Source: Terrilactibacillus laevilacticus (lineage in GTDB: Bacteria; Bacillota; Bacilli; Bacillales; Sporolactobacillaceae). From it: a stretch of 64,000 nucleotides of DNA. Position numbers and translations under genes: made by a program. The first letter of the stretch is position 1; the number at the start of each line of letters is the position of its first letter. Below, in pieces: positions 17,622 through 26,698 of this stretch. The stretch spans positions 62,001-126,000 of the forward strand of contig NZ_VDCY01000004.1 in the NCBI RefSeq assembly GCF_006517395.1, in the 5' to 3' direction. Under the pieces are notes generated by a model, which had not been told where the DNA came from, did no database searches, and worked only from the letters and a program-made list of their open reading frames with translations.

Positions 17622-18767
17622 ATGGTTAAGACAGTACTATTTGACGTAGATGGGGTATTTTTAAGTGAAGAACGTTACTTTGATGCTTCGGCATTAACGG
17701 TATGGGAGTTATTAAACAGTAAAAATTACTTAGGACTCAATCCTGAAACCTTTAAAACGACCTATCGTAATGATGAAATAGAGCAGATCAGAAAAACGGT
17801 ATTTGTAGATGACCAGGTTCTTAATTTTATGAAATCTCGCGGTCTGAACGCTAACTGGGATATGATTTATATTGCATTTAGCTACCAATTGATTCATCTT
17901 CTCGAGCAAGTAAAGGATCAATATAGTGAGCAAATCACAAAATGGTTTAGCCAAGATATCAATTATGGTACGTTAAATGAAATACGTGAGGCATTAAAGG
18001 ATCAATCCGTTTCATTAGATTTCACCGTATTCTTAGATGACTATAAACAAACGAATGCAACAAAGCAGGGACTAGTAGATTATCTAAATACTCTAACAGA
18101 ACAGAAACTAGGTGTAGATACTTCTATATTCAAAAAGAAAAGTGCCTTATGGAGTGTTGGTGAACACGCTTCTCAAGAATGGTACGTTGGGGATAAGAAT
18201 ATTCTGCAATCAACTGGACGCCCGTCTGTTCAAACGGGTAAAGCAGGTTTCTTAAGTGAAGAAGATACCCTTGCGGAACCAGAAGTCATTGCTGAACTAT
18301 TTAACTTCCTTAATCAAGAGGGAATTAAAGTCGGTATTGGAACTGGAAGACCACGCCTTGAAACACATGAACCTTTTACCTATCTAAAATGGCTAGATCA
18401 TTTAGATACAAATCACATTGTGACGGCTGACGATGTAGCAGAAACAGAAAAAGCGAGTGGTTCGGATCATTCCTTATCAAAACCACATCCTTATACGTAT
18501 CTTCAAGCCTACTATGGAAAGGACCATCCTTATGATGCGTTCATAACGGATCCAAAACCACTAGAAAACGGAAAAGATGTTCTTGTAGTTGGCGATTCAT
18601 TAGCGGATTTACTCGCAGCAAGACAAATTGGTTGTCAATTTGCAGCTGTATTAACAGGGTTATCTGGACAAGCTGCTCGTGGTGAATTTGAAGAACACGG
18701 TGCCGATTATATTTTAGACTCCGTTGTTGATGTTAAGAAACTCATTAGCCAATTAGTAGAAAAATAA
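17622..18767 (+). CDS. HAD-superfamily hydrolase
   Basis: About 381 residues. Motif I is FDVDGVFLS at the N-terminus (nucleophile Asp in D-x-D-G); late in the protein VVGDSLADLLAAR is motif IV, and IGTGRPRLET near residue 230 fits motif II. A helical cap of about 190 residues lies between motifs I and II, longer than in most phosphoglycolate phosphatase-like members. Substrate unknown. The ATG at 17622 is chosen because GGGAGG lies six bases before it; the frame is open upstream to a GTG at 17559 that has no ribosome site. Confidence 0.8.
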   Translation: MVKTVLFDVDGVFLSEERYFDASALTVWELLNSKNYLGLNPETFKTTYRNDEIEQIRKTVFVDDQVLNFMKSRGLNANWDMIYIAFSYQLIHLLEQVKDQYSEQITKWFSQDINYGTLNEIREALKDQSVSLDFTVFLDDYKQTNATKQGLVDYLNTLTEQKLGVDTSIFKKKSALWSVGEHASQEWYVGDKNILQSTGRPSVQTGKAGFLSEEDTLAEPEVIAELFNFLNQEGIKVGIGTGRPRLETHEPFTYLKWLDHLDTNHIVTADDVAETEKASGSDHSLSKPHPYTYLQAYYGKDHPYDAFITDPKPLENGKDVLVVGDSLADLLAARQIGCQFAAVLTGLSGQAARGEFEEHGADYILDSVVDVKKLISQLVEK

Positions 18768-18788
18768 AAATAGAATATGATGAATGAG

Positions 18789-18821
18789 GTATGGTTCTAA
18801 TATAAGGGCCATACTTTTTTT
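18789..18821 (+). terminator. Terminator of the HAD gene
   Basis: GGTATGG / CCATACT stem with loop TTCTAATATAAGGG, then seven T. Confidence 0.75.
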
Positions 18822-18913
18822 ACATAAGGAAACGCAAAAAATAAAAACGCTTTCAATCGAGTGTGTTATACTCTTAATTAAGCCTCAAGTAAAATGGAAA
18901 GGAAGCGAGGACT

Positions 18914-19477
18914 GTGCAATCAGAAAAAGAAAAGATGATAGCTGGCGAATATTATTATGCAGGGGATCCAGAACTTGTCCAAGACCGCACGCGAGCAAGA
19001 GGTCTATTAAGAAAGTTTAATAATATGTCAGAAGAAAATAACGAGGAACGTAAGCGGATTTTAAAACAACTTTTTGGTTCAACAGGAAAAAATCTATACA
19101 TTGAGTCTACTTTTAGGTGTGATTACGGCTATAACATTCATGTTGGAGAGAACTTCTATGCGAATTTTGACTGTACAATTTTGGATGTTTCAACTGTAAT
19201 AATAGGAGATAACTGTATGTTTGCGCCAGGTGTTCATATTTATACAGCTGCACATCCTATAATGGCTAAGGAACGAATAAGTGGAATCGAATTTGCCAAA
19301 CCAGTAATGATTGGAAATAATGTGTGGATTGGTGGAAGAGCCGTAATTAATCCAGGCGTAAAAATAGGACATAACGTGGTAGTTGGTTCAGGATCAGTGG
19401 TAACAAAAGATATTCCAGATGATGTCATTGTTGCCGGTAACCCCGCTCGAATTATCCGGAAGATAAATGAAGAATAG
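18914..19477 (+). CDS. maa: Sugar O-acetyltransferase (maltose/galactoside acetyltransferase type)
   Basis: 187 residues, the length of Maa/LacA-type acetyltransferases that move acetyl from acetyl-CoA to a sugar hydroxyl. The N-terminal helical cap reads [14 protein letters not shown], then left-handed beta-helix hexapeptides follow ([19 protein letters not shown] with the catalytic His, then [20 protein letters not shown]). Start is GTG at 18914 with GCGAGG upstream. The true acceptor sugar is not predictable. Confidence 0.88.
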   Translation: MQSEKEKMIAGEYYYAGDPELVQDRTRARGLLRKFNNMSEENNEERKRILKQLFGSTGKNLYIESTFRCDYGYNIHVGENFYANFDCTILDVSTVIIGDNCMFAPGVHIYTAAHPIMAKERISGIEFAKPVMIGNNVWIGGRAVINPGVKIGHNVVVGSGSVVTKDIPDDVIVAGNPARIIRKINEE

Positions 19478-19527
19478 CTTGATAAGATATGGACACCTCA
19501 TCGATGTAGAATACAGAGACCAAGAAA

Positions 19528-19553
19528 TAGCCCACACTTCATTGTGTGGGAAC
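19528..19553. terminator. Hairpin between converging genes
   Basis: CCCACAC / GTGTGGG stem with a six-base loop, between the stops of the acetyltransferase gene and the convergent dehydrogenase gene. There is no clear T run, so termination is only a guess. Confidence 0.35.
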
Positions 19554-20419
19554 TAGTCTTGATGGCTATACAACGCTTGATAGATAGCTGACATATCCTC
19601 TTTCGAATTTCCTTTATTTTTAGCCAATGCATATAATTCCTTGGCTAAATTAATAAAAGGGAGTGGAGTTGATTCTTCGTAAGCCATTTGGGATGCCAAG
19701 TGAAGGTCTTTGTGTATATGTTCTAAAGGAAATTCAACATCATTTGCTTCCTCAAGAAAGAATTTCCTTTTTCCTTTTAGAAAAGGGGCTGTTGCAGGAT
19801 TGCTTAATAATGTATCAACAATCGTCTCTTTTGGTAAATTAAGCGATTCACCTAAAGATACGGCTTCAGAAAAAGCCACCATAGACTGGGCTAACATCGC
19901 ATTCACGACAAGCTTCATACTACTTCCTTGTCCGTGTCCCCCTAGATAGTGAACACCTTTCCCCATTGCATCTAATAAAGGATGAATGTCTTTTATATCT
20001 TCTTTGTGACCTCCGACAACAAAAATAAGTTCCCCTTTTTCCGCAGGTAATTTTGACCCTAGCACGGGTGCATCTACAAAACGTATTTTCCTATTCTCTG
20101 CTTCGTGTGCCATTTTACGTGAGAATTGAGGATCAACGGTGCTGCAATCGACCCATAGCGTCCCTTCGTTCATTGAAGGAAGAAATCCACTCTCACCAAG
20201 GGCTACTTTTTTAACAATTTCAGGTTTTGATAGCATCGTAAATAGAATGCGGGCACGCTCTGCAACTTCGGAAGGCGAATTAGCCCATGTTGCACCTTTT
20301 TTAAGTAAAGGACTGGCTTTTTCTTTTGTACGATTATAGATGATAAGATCATGTCCATCTTCTAGTAGCTGATTTGCCATGCGACTTCCCATAATGCCAA
20401 GTCCTATAAAACCTATCAT
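19553..20419 (-). CDS. NAD(P)-dependent beta-hydroxyacid dehydrogenase
   Basis: 288 residues of the 3-hydroxyisobutyrate / 6-phosphogluconate dehydrogenase-like family. The Rossmann motif GFIGLGIMGSRMA is at residues 3-15. The substrate-binding signature is seen as DAPVLGSK, and the catalytic Lys region as GSSMKLVVNAM. The family includes glyoxylate/succinic semialdehyde reductases and tartronate semialdehyde reductase, so the substrate is open. Start ATG is preceded by AGGAGG. Monocistronic as far as can be seen. Confidence 0.85.
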   Translation of the reverse strand: MIGFIGLGIMGSRMANQLLEDGHDLIIYNRTKEKASPLLKKGATWANSPSEVAERARILFTMLSKPEIVKKVALGESGFLPSMNEGTLWVDCSTVDPQFSRKMAHEAENRKIRFVDAPVLGSKLPAEKGELIFVVGGHKEDIKDIHPLLDAMGKGVHYLGGHGQGSSMKLVVNAMLAQSMVAFSEAVSLGESLNLPKETIVDTLLSNPATAPFLKGKRKFFLEEANDVEFPLEHIHKDLHLASQMAYEESTPLPFINLAKELYALAKNKGNSKEDMSAIYQALYSHQD

Positions 20420-20526
20420 GATGACATCCTCCTATGTCTGTTTTGTCATTCTACTTAATATCTTATACCCAGTTTGTGGTCAATTCAAAAAAAAATTATC
20501 GTTAAAAAAGGCAAGTACCTTAAAAG

Positions 20527-20741
20527 AGGTTGTTCAAAAAGTCACCAAATGATAAGCTACGAATTCTCGACGCCCGCTCGTTTTTCCGGTCCTCATGTAG
20601 TAAAAACCTACATTCCGGTCCTCAAAACGGCGCCGCCTTGATCTTCCGACGCCCAGGACGGGCTAGTACTGGCGTTCCGGCAGGATGCCAGTGTACTTAG
20701 CCAGTAACCCTTTTCGTTTGTCACCTTTTTGAACTCGCCCT
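20527..20741 (+). repeat. Dispersed repeat family 1, copy 4
   Basis: 215 bp, AGGTTGTTCAAAAAGTCACC to CACCTTTTTGAACTCGCCC. It has both the GCGCCGCCTTGATCTTC block of the short forms and the AGGATGCCAGTGTACTTAG block of the long forms, so it looks like the intermediate architecture. It lies just downstream of the serA stop. Confidence 0.88.
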
Positions 20742-20777
20742 AAAAAAGATACTTGCCAGTTAAGAATACGAAAAGTA

Positions 20778-22403
20778 TTAATGCACCGCTTCTTCAGTAT
20801 GATTTGACGTTTCGTCATCTTTTATCTCAACCAACTGAACATGTTCAAGATCTGGTAATGTCAATAATTTATCTATAACTTGGTTATCAACAGGCTTATC
20901 AACGGTAAGCATCATGATGGCTTCACCACCGACAGCTTTTCGACCTACCTGCATGTTACCGATGTTAACGCCATTTTCTCCAAGGATGGATCCAACTCGA
21001 CCAATCATACCAGGAACATCAAAATGTCTAATTGAAAGCATATAACGTTCAGGAATTAGGTCAATACGGTAATCGTTTATATTGACAATTCGACCACCAA
21101 ATCCATTTAATACAGTTGCACCAATGGTGGCTGTTTCAGATCCGTGGTGAAGGGTAAGTGACATATAATTCGCAAAGCCATGACGAGAGGCATTTTTTTG
21201 GACTGTATAAGTTAATCCTTGTTCTTTCAATAACTGAAGAACGTTAATAATATTGACAGAATCACTTAAGTGATAAGACAAAATACCTTTAATAAGAGTG
21301 CGAGTTAAAAGGCCAGTATCTTCTTCAATTAAGTCACCATAATAATCAACCGTAATTTTGTCAGGCGCTTTTTTAAACAATTGAATAACCAGTTGTGCAA
21401 TTTGGTCACCTAGTTCGAGGTAAGGTTTCATTTTTTGTTGAACTTCAGCTGACATTCGTGGCACATTGATGGCATGTTGAATATTCTGAGAAGTAAAGAT
21501 ATCAATTATTTCTTCACTGACAGATTGTGCGACCTTCTCTTGTGCTTCAGCTGTGGATGCTCCAAGGTGAGGTGTAACGATAATGTTTGGATGATGACGG
21601 AAGGTTTCATTGTCTAATGGCTCATGTTCAAACACATCGAGTGCCGCTCCAGCCACATGACCTGATTTAACGGCTTCGGCTAAAGCAGCTTCATCAATGA
21701 TTCCACCGCGGGCACAGTTAACGATTCTCACGCCAGGTTTTGTTTTGCTGAGATAGTTTGCATCGATTAAACCTTTTGTTTCTTTTGTTAATGGAGTATG
21801 GACAGTAATGAAATCAGCTTGTTCAGCAATCTCATCAAGTGACGCTTTTGTAAAACCTAATTTTTGTGCTTTCTCTTCTGTTAAATATGGGTCATATGCA
21901 AGGATATTCATTTCAAAACTTTTGGCGCGTTTCGCGACTTCAGTTCCAATACGTCCTGTTCCGATGACACCAAGCGTTTTTTCAAAGAGTTCAACACCTT
22001 TGAACGTTTTTCGATCCCATTTTCCTTCTGTCATTGATATATAAGCGTGTGGAATTTGACGAGCAAGTGAAAGCATCATCGCTAAAGTATGTTCTGTTGC
22101 AGCAATTGTATTACCATTTGGTGCATTGACGACAATAACGCCTTTACGGGTAGCCGCTTGAATATCGATATTATCAACACCAACTCCAGCACGCGCAATC
22201 ACTTTCAAACGATCAGCGGCTTGAATAATTTCAGCTGTTACAGTTGTTTGACTGCGTACGATTAAAGCATCATATTCTCCAATAATGGATTTTAGTTGAT
22301 CTGGAGTTAGATTCGTTTGTTTTTCAACTAAGAAGTCAGGATGATCTGTTAATGCTTGAATACCTGTATCACTAATTGGGTCACTTACGAGTACTTTATA
22401 CAT
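20778..22403 (-). CDS. serA: D-3-phosphoglycerate dehydrogenase SerA
   Basis: First step of serine synthesis: 3-phosphoglycerate to 3-phosphohydroxypyruvate with NAD. 541 residues, the long type with substrate/NAD domains (NAD motif GVIGTGRIG near residue 145; catalytic CARGGIIDE and His of PHLGAST), an intervening domain, and a C-terminal ACT domain (ISIRHFDVPGMIGRVGSIL) that usually gives serine feedback. AGGAGG lies 13 bases before the ATG. A serine-type T-box precedes it at 22640-23050. Confidence 0.97.
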   Translation of the reverse strand: MYKVLVSDPISDTGIQALTDHPDFLVEKQTNLTPDQLKSIIGEYDALIVRSQTTVTAEIIQAADRLKVIARAGVGVDNIDIQAATRKGVIVVNAPNGNTIAATEHTLAMMLSLARQIPHAYISMTEGKWDRKTFKGVELFEKTLGVIGTGRIGTEVAKRAKSFEMNILAYDPYLTEEKAQKLGFTKASLDEIAEQADFITVHTPLTKETKGLIDANYLSKTKPGVRIVNCARGGIIDEAALAEAVKSGHVAGAALDVFEHEPLDNETFRHHPNIIVTPHLGASTAEAQEKVAQSVSEEIIDIFTSQNIQHAINVPRMSAEVQQKMKPYLELGDQIAQLVIQLFKKAPDKITVDYYGDLIEEDTGLLTRTLIKGILSYHLSDSVNIINVLQLLKEQGLTYTVQKNASRHGFANYMSLTLHHGSETATIGATVLNGFGGRIVNINDYRIDLIPERYMLSIRHFDVPGMIGRVGSILGENGVNIGNMQVGRKAVGGEAIMMLTVDKPVDNQVIDKLLTLPDLEHVQLVEIKDDETSNHTEEAVH

Positions 22404-22639
22404 AATAATTCCAATACCTCCTGGGATTTAGGTGTAGTTACAAATAGACATACATTCAATTCGATAACAAAGATTCGCTAATTCCAAACAAATCATTTTT
22501 CTATCTCTGTAGCTAAATAAAGAATATCATCTCCTTAAAATCCTGTGATGAAATCGCATGATGAAATAAGGTAGGCATTCTTACCATATTAATGAAGATG
22601 TTCGATTTGAACAACACAATTCGACCTCAGGCAATCTTG

Positions 22640-23050
22640 GATGAGAAAAAAACGTCCCTCATAACATAGCATGCTGCTGTGTTATGAGGGACGTGCTCTA
22701 ACCGTGGTGCCACCCTCATTCGTTATTACTAACTTTATGTTGCCCAAAAAGTTTGGTAAAGCTCAGCCGATTTGTTTCACTTTGAGAAAGTATAATACTT
22801 TAGTATAAGTGCAACTAGACTTCTGTCTGCGCCTTATAGGCCCTGCAATCGGCAAGTTTTCTTCATCTTTTTGAACACATTCAGTCAGAATAACCTTCAA
22901 TATTTTAACGACTTTCGCCGGATTAACCTACGATCATTCGTTCAGTTAATCAGTTCAGAAGGGCTGGGTAAAAGTTGAAAGGGCACCGGTTTTCAGCAAC
23001 CACCGGCTCTCTTAAGCCATTTCAACGTACCGTCTTCGTCATCACAGGTC
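22640..23050 (-). promoter_or_regulatory. T-box leader of serA, serine specifier
   Basis: Read on the minus strand, the leader has a Stem I with AAGAGAGC and GGTGGTTGCTGAAAACC (about 23010-22985) and a specifier region CCC-AGC-C-CTTCTGAAC with AGC (Ser) at 22965-22963. The T-box AGGGTGGCACCACGG is at about 22716-22702. A terminator follows (CGTCCCTCATAACA ... TGTTATGAGGGACG, 22652-22694, then T run). Alignment with the other three T-boxes places the specifier identically. Uncharged tRNA-Ser should stabilise the antiterminator and turn serA on. A dispersed repeat lies between Stem I and the T-box. Confidence 0.88.
22803..22867 (+). repeat. Dispersed repeat family 3, short copy inside the serA T-box leader
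   Basis: GTATAAGTGCAACTA, then TCTGTCTGCGCCTTATAGG, then CCTGCAATCGGCAAGTTTTCTT. The same blocks occur in the same order at 36560-36690, where about 65 extra bases separate the first two. It is transcribed in reverse as part of the serA leader. Confidence 0.8.
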
Positions 23051-23217
23051 GTATATTTAATAGAGTGTATTGAAATTTTAACAACGATTTTTAATTTTGT
23101 AAAGTGCAAAAATTAAAATATTGTTTAATCGTTTGTTAATTAAATCCATTTATTATTGTAAAAAGATGTAGAATATACCCTTAGATTTTAATCTGACTAA
23201 ACTGTGATTGATGATTA

Positions 23218-24291
23218 TTACACGAGTTCTTTCTTAAGATGATCTGAAAGCAGTTGACAGAGATCTTTCATATCACGATATTCTCCCATAGAGATTCTTA
23301 AACCGTTTGGGTGAAGTTGAGTGAGGAAACCTGCTTTTAGCAGAGCCTCATGGGCTGATTTAGGATTCTCCAATGTAATAAAAACAAAATTTGTTTGAGA
23401 TGGGAAGCATTTAATGTCATGGGATTGGCAGTAATCGACAACAAAATCTCGCGCTTTTTTATTTTTTCTTACACAGGATAATAAAAATTCTTGATCCTCA
23501 AGTGCTGCATAAGCGGCAAGTTGGCTAACTTTTGATGTGTTAAAAGGCAGCCTTGTAATTTCAAGTTTGTTTATGATTGATTGATCAGCCATGGCGTAAC
23601 CAATGCGGAAACTAGCAAGACCATAAGCTTTTGAAAAGGTTCGAAGAATGATCACATTTTGATGATGCTTAAGCAGAGATAATGTATCTGGATAATCTGT
23701 AGCTGAAACGTATTCAATATAAGCTTCATCGACAACAATGGTCGTATCCTTGGGTACTAAAGAAACAAATCGGCTTAGTTCTTGCTCATTTAGATAAGTT
23801 CCTGTTGGGTTATTTGGATTGCAAATCCAAACAAGTTGTGTATGTTTATCAATAGCTTGAAGCATCCCCTCTAAATCGTGTTTTCCTTCTACCGTGGGCA
23901 CCTTTCTAACTTCTGCTCCTTCAATTCTTGCTTGAATATAATACTCTGAAAACGTTGGATCGGCCGCGACAATGTTATCTCCATCATCGAGAAACGTTCG
24001 GTTAATGATTTGAATAACTTCATCAAGTCCTGAGCCAAACAGCAACGAGTTTGGTGAAATATGATATTTCTTAGCAAGAGCCTCGCGGAGAATCGTAGCT
24101 TTGCAATCTGGATAGTTAGATAAATCACGAATGGCATCTGCGACTTTCTCCATGAGCATAGGAGAGGCACCATATATATTTTCATTCGTATCAAGTTTAA
24201 TGATTTTATCTAAGTGATAGATACGTTTTAATTCTTCAATCGATTGACCTGGATCGAAGGCTGTCATTGCTGATAATTGTGGTTTTCCCAT
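23218..24291 (-). CDS. hisC: Histidinol-phosphate / aromatic aminotransferase HisC
   Basis: 357-residue class II PLP aminotransferase of the HisC type: DTNENIYG near the N-terminus, NPNNPTGTYL, the Schiff-base Lys in FSKAYGLASFRIGYA, and FPSQTNFVF near the C-terminus. In Bacillus the same enzyme serves histidine and also tyrosine/phenylalanine synthesis. No his genes are nearby; the aroA gene is divergent 700 bases away, and the T-box in front appears to sense tRNA-Phe, so an aromatic role seems primary here. Start ATG follows AAAAGGAG. Confidence 0.9.
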   Translation of the reverse strand: MGKPQLSAMTAFDPGQSIEELKRIYHLDKIIKLDTNENIYGASPMLMEKVADAIRDLSNYPDCKATILREALAKKYHISPNSLLFGSGLDEVIQIINRTFLDDGDNIVAADPTFSEYYIQARIEGAEVRKVPTVEGKHDLEGMLQAIDKHTQLVWICNPNNPTGTYLNEQELSRFVSLVPKDTTIVVDEAYIEYVSATDYPDTLSLLKHHQNVIILRTFSKAYGLASFRIGYAMADQSIINKLEITRLPFNTSKVSQLAAYAALEDQEFLLSCVRKNKKARDFVVDYCQSHDIKCFPSQTNFVFITLENPKSAHEALLKAGFLTQLHPNGLRISMGEYRDMKDLCQLLSDHLKKELV

Positions 24292-24428
24292 GATTTAATC
24301 TCCTTTTGATGAATTAGCCACGAGTACATGGTTACAATAGTTAAAAATTTCGAATTGATAAAATCCTTTTTTGCTTTATTTGTATTCGACAAGTATTAAG
24401 GTCGTGAACCTAGAATGTCATGTAAACA

Positions 24429-24665
24429 AAAAACGTCCCTGCAAATGCAGGGACGATATGATCGCGGTACCACCCAAATTATGGACAAGCTCTATGTCCA
24501 TCGCTCTATAAAGGTTAACGGCTTTAGTCCGTCTTTTTATACTTGCATAGCGTAAAGGCCATGGTTCAAAAAAGAAGTTCAAGGAGCGAAATTCATTTAG
24601 CATTCTGTACTGATTTTCACCAACCATCAGCTCTCTAATAAACAAAATGATAAATTACTAACTTC
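24429..24665 (-). promoter_or_regulatory. T-box leader of hisC, apparent phenylalanine specifier
   Basis: Minus-strand reading: Stem I AGAGAGCTGATGGTTGGTG (about 24636-24618), specifier GAAT-TTC-G-CTCCTTGAAC with TTC (Phe) at 24590-24588, T-box TTGGGTGGTACCGCG (about 24477-24463), terminator CGTCCCTGC / GCAGGGACG with T run (24455-24428). All core T-box elements are present. The specifier was read by aligning the downstream C-rich/TGAAC part with the Ser, Ile and Thr leaders in this window. Confidence 0.85.
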
Positions 24666-24887
24666 CCATCATAACATTTGTAACTTAACTTGTTATTTAT
24701 GTTGTATCATGTCTTAGGGTCATTTGTAAAGAAAATTTTAATTAATGTCGATTATAAAAATATTTCATATCAAATTACGATTAGAAATTTGTTTAGCATA
24801 CTGACTCTCAGAAAAGGCTTGGATTTCGAGATTATTCTGGTTTAAACTAAACCTAAGACGTCAAGACATGTTTTTCATAAAAAGATA

Positions 24888-24916
24888 TTGACAAAAAACG
24901 ATCTCTTGAGTATCTT
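24888..24916 (+). promoter_or_regulatory. Sigma-A promoter of aroA
   Basis: TTGACA (24888-24893), 17-base spacer, TATCTT (24911-24916). Consensus -35 and spacing; leader of about 80 bases. Confidence 0.7.
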
Positions 24917-25001
24917 TGGAAATTAACCGAGCATTTTTATTTGAATGATTTATTCTAGCCAAATTTGGGGCTATTACAAATATTTAGGAGGAGAGAGCAC
25001 C

Positions 25002-26078
25002 ATGCCGGAAAGTCAACTTGATGTATTACGCGGGAAAATTGATAAAATCGATGAAGAATTATTAATCCTGTTAAACAAAAGAGCAAAAATTGTAGAAAGT
25101 ATTGGAAAGGTTAAAGAAACACAAAGTACAAAACGTTACGATCCTGTTCGAGAAAGGCAGCTTTTTGATCGAATTGCTCAGAATAATGAGGGACCATTCT
25201 CTACAACGGCACTTCAACAAATTTTCAAGCAGATTTTTCAAGTCAGCTTAGAATTGCAAAAAGACGATAATCGCTCAGCTTTACTTGTTTCGCGTAAGAA
25301 AAAACCTGAAGATACCATTGTCAATATCAGCGGTATTAAAGTTGGGGATGGCAAGCAACAATTCGTCATGGGTCCATGTGCCGTCGAAAGCTATGAACAA
25401 GTTTATCAAGTAGCAGAACAAGTGAAAAAACATGGGATTGGATTAATTCGTGGTGGAGCATTTAAACCAAGAACGTCTCCATATGACTTCCAAGGACTTG
25501 GGTTTGAAGGTCTTGAACTTCTAAGAAACGCAGCTGACGCTTTTGATTTGAAAGTGATAAGCGAAATTATGACACCAAGTGATGTAGAAAAAGCTCTCGA
25601 TTATGTGGACGTCATTCAGGTTGGGGCTCGTAATATGCAAAACTTCGATCTACTTAAAGAAGTTGGGAAAACGAATAAACCTGTCTTACTCAAACGTGGT
25701 TTAGCTGCAACTATTGAGGAATTTATTTATGCAGCAGAATATATTATGTCTAAAGGTAATGACCAAATTATCCTTTGCGAACGTGGAATTCGTACGTATG
25801 AAAAAGCCACTCGTAATACCCTTGATATTACCAGTGTGCCTATCTTGAAGAAAGAAACTCATTTACCTGTAGCCGTTGATGTCGTTCATTCGACAGGTAG
25901 AAGGGATTTACTATTACCTGCAGCAAAAGCAGCTCTTGCGATTGGAGCAGATTTAGTCATGGCTGAGGTTCATCCAGACCCAGCGGTAGCCCTTTCCGAT
26001 TCTGCACAACAAATGAACTTCGAGCAATTTGATTCATTTATGAAGGCCATCAACCCTTGTGTGAATGTTTTTAATTAA
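25002..26078 (+). CDS. aroA: Bifunctional chorismate mutase / DAHP synthase AroA
   Basis: 358 residues, the exact length of Bacillus AroA(G). Residues 1-85 are a type II chorismate mutase ([20 protein letters not shown]), and the rest is a KDO8P-type DAHP synthase ([37 protein letters not shown]). DAHP synthase condenses phosphoenolpyruvate with erythrose 4-phosphate as the entry to aromatic synthesis; in Bacillus the fused mutase domain gives chorismate/prephenate feedback. The ATG at 25002 has AGGAGGAG upstream; an in-frame ATG at 24945 has no ribosome site. Divergent from hisC. Confidence 0.97.
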   Translation: MPESQLDVLRGKIDKIDEELLILLNKRAKIVESIGKVKETQSTKRYDPVRERQLFDRIAQNNEGPFSTTALQQIFKQIFQVSLELQKDDNRSALLVSRKKKPEDTIVNISGIKVGDGKQQFVMGPCAVESYEQVYQVAEQVKKHGIGLIRGGAFKPRTSPYDFQGLGFEGLELLRNAADAFDLKVISEIMTPSDVEKALDYVDVIQVGARNMQNFDLLKEVGKTNKPVLLKRGLAATIEEFIYAAEYIMSKGNDQIILCERGIRTYEKATRNTLDITSVPILKKETHLPVAVDVVHSTGRRDLLLPAAKAALAIGADLVMAEVHPDPAVALSDSAQQMNFEQFDSFMKAINPCVNVFN

Positions 26079-26103
26079 TGGTTAATCTAGTATGTTATAA
26101 AAG

Positions 26104-26132
26104 ATGACACCCAATGTTGGTGTCATTTTTTT
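26104..26132 (+). terminator. Terminator of aroA
   Basis: ATGACACC / GGTGTCAT stem with loop CAATGTT region, then seven T. Confidence 0.85.
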
Positions 26133-26234
26133 ATCCATAAAATTATACTTAATCATCAGAAATGAAATTTATAGAATCATACTTAATTTACATTTAAAAG
26201 GTAGATAGGGACTAGAGTGTGGATGATGGCTAAT

Positions 26235-26272
26235 AGAAAAAGCCATCAGAGATGGTAAAAATCGATGGCTTT
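26235..26272 (-). terminator. Terminator of the 32-residue membrane miniprotein gene
   Basis: On the minus strand AAAGCCATC pairs perfectly with GATGGCTTT, followed by TTCT; it begins nine bases after the stop of the small gene. Confidence 0.65.
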
Positions 26273-26280
26273 ATGCTTAT

Positions 26281-26379
26281 TAACCAATACTCATATAAAA
26301 TATATATCCTACGAGAAAAACAATCACGATTGCAAAAATTAAACCCCAAAATACTTTTGATTCCATCCATGACTTCATG
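26281..26379 (-). CDS. 32-residue single-pass membrane miniprotein, unknown function
   Basis: ATG at 26379 to TAA at 26281, preceded by GGAGGAGG at the right distance. The peptide begins MKSWMESKVFWG, continues as an almost pure hydrophobic helix (LIFAIVIVFLVGYIFYM) and ends SIG. The strong ribosome site, amphipathic start followed by one membrane helix, and a hairpin terminator directly after the stop all support a real gene, although it is too short for ordinary gene callers. Small membrane proteins of this kind often modulate a larger membrane complex or act in sporulation; no specific family is recognised. Neighbours (aroA, thrB) give no hint. Confidence 0.6.
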
Positions 26380-26454
26380 TTAAATCCTCCTCCAATCATG
26401 ACTCAAAGGGAATGTTATTCCTATAATGCGCTAAGAACATACATTTTATACAAA

Positions 26455-26490
26455 AATAAGGCAACCACATCGAGAGGTGGTTGCCTTATT
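26455..26490. terminator. Strong bidirectional hairpin terminator
   Basis: AATAAGGCAACCAC / GTGGTTGCCTTATT, a perfect 14-bp stem with an eight-base loop. It lies between the miniprotein promoter area and the 3' end of the thr operon and can serve the minus-strand thr operon. Confidence 0.8.
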
Positions 26491-26496
26491 GATTGT

Positions 26497-26696
26497 TTTA
26501 TCCCGCCTTAACGGAGAGTATTGCCCCCCACCTCTAGATTCTGAGTATTCAAAGAAGATAGGTGGGGGTTCAACTGCCCGTAAAGGTCCGATTGGTTCAG
26601 GCTTTCCATCAGTGGAGATGACGCAGTCTAAAAACCAGGCGTCCTGTTGCAACGCCTGCACCAGCACATCCTGTACGTCGAAAAACTCCACTAATG
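26497..26696 (+). repeat. Dispersed repeat family 2, copy A (long form)
   Basis: Starts TTTATCCCGCCTTAACGG, contains CCCCCCACCTC, then GAGTATTCAAAGAAGATAGG, TCAACTGCCCGTAAAGGTCC and GGCTTTCCATCAGTGG. It ends in a nested hairpin block (GACGCA ... TGCGTC enclosing GGCGT ... ACGCC). Copies at 40033 (inverted), 45046 and 45229. It directly abuts the thrB stop at 26699. Confidence 0.85.
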
Positions 26697-26698
26697 CT

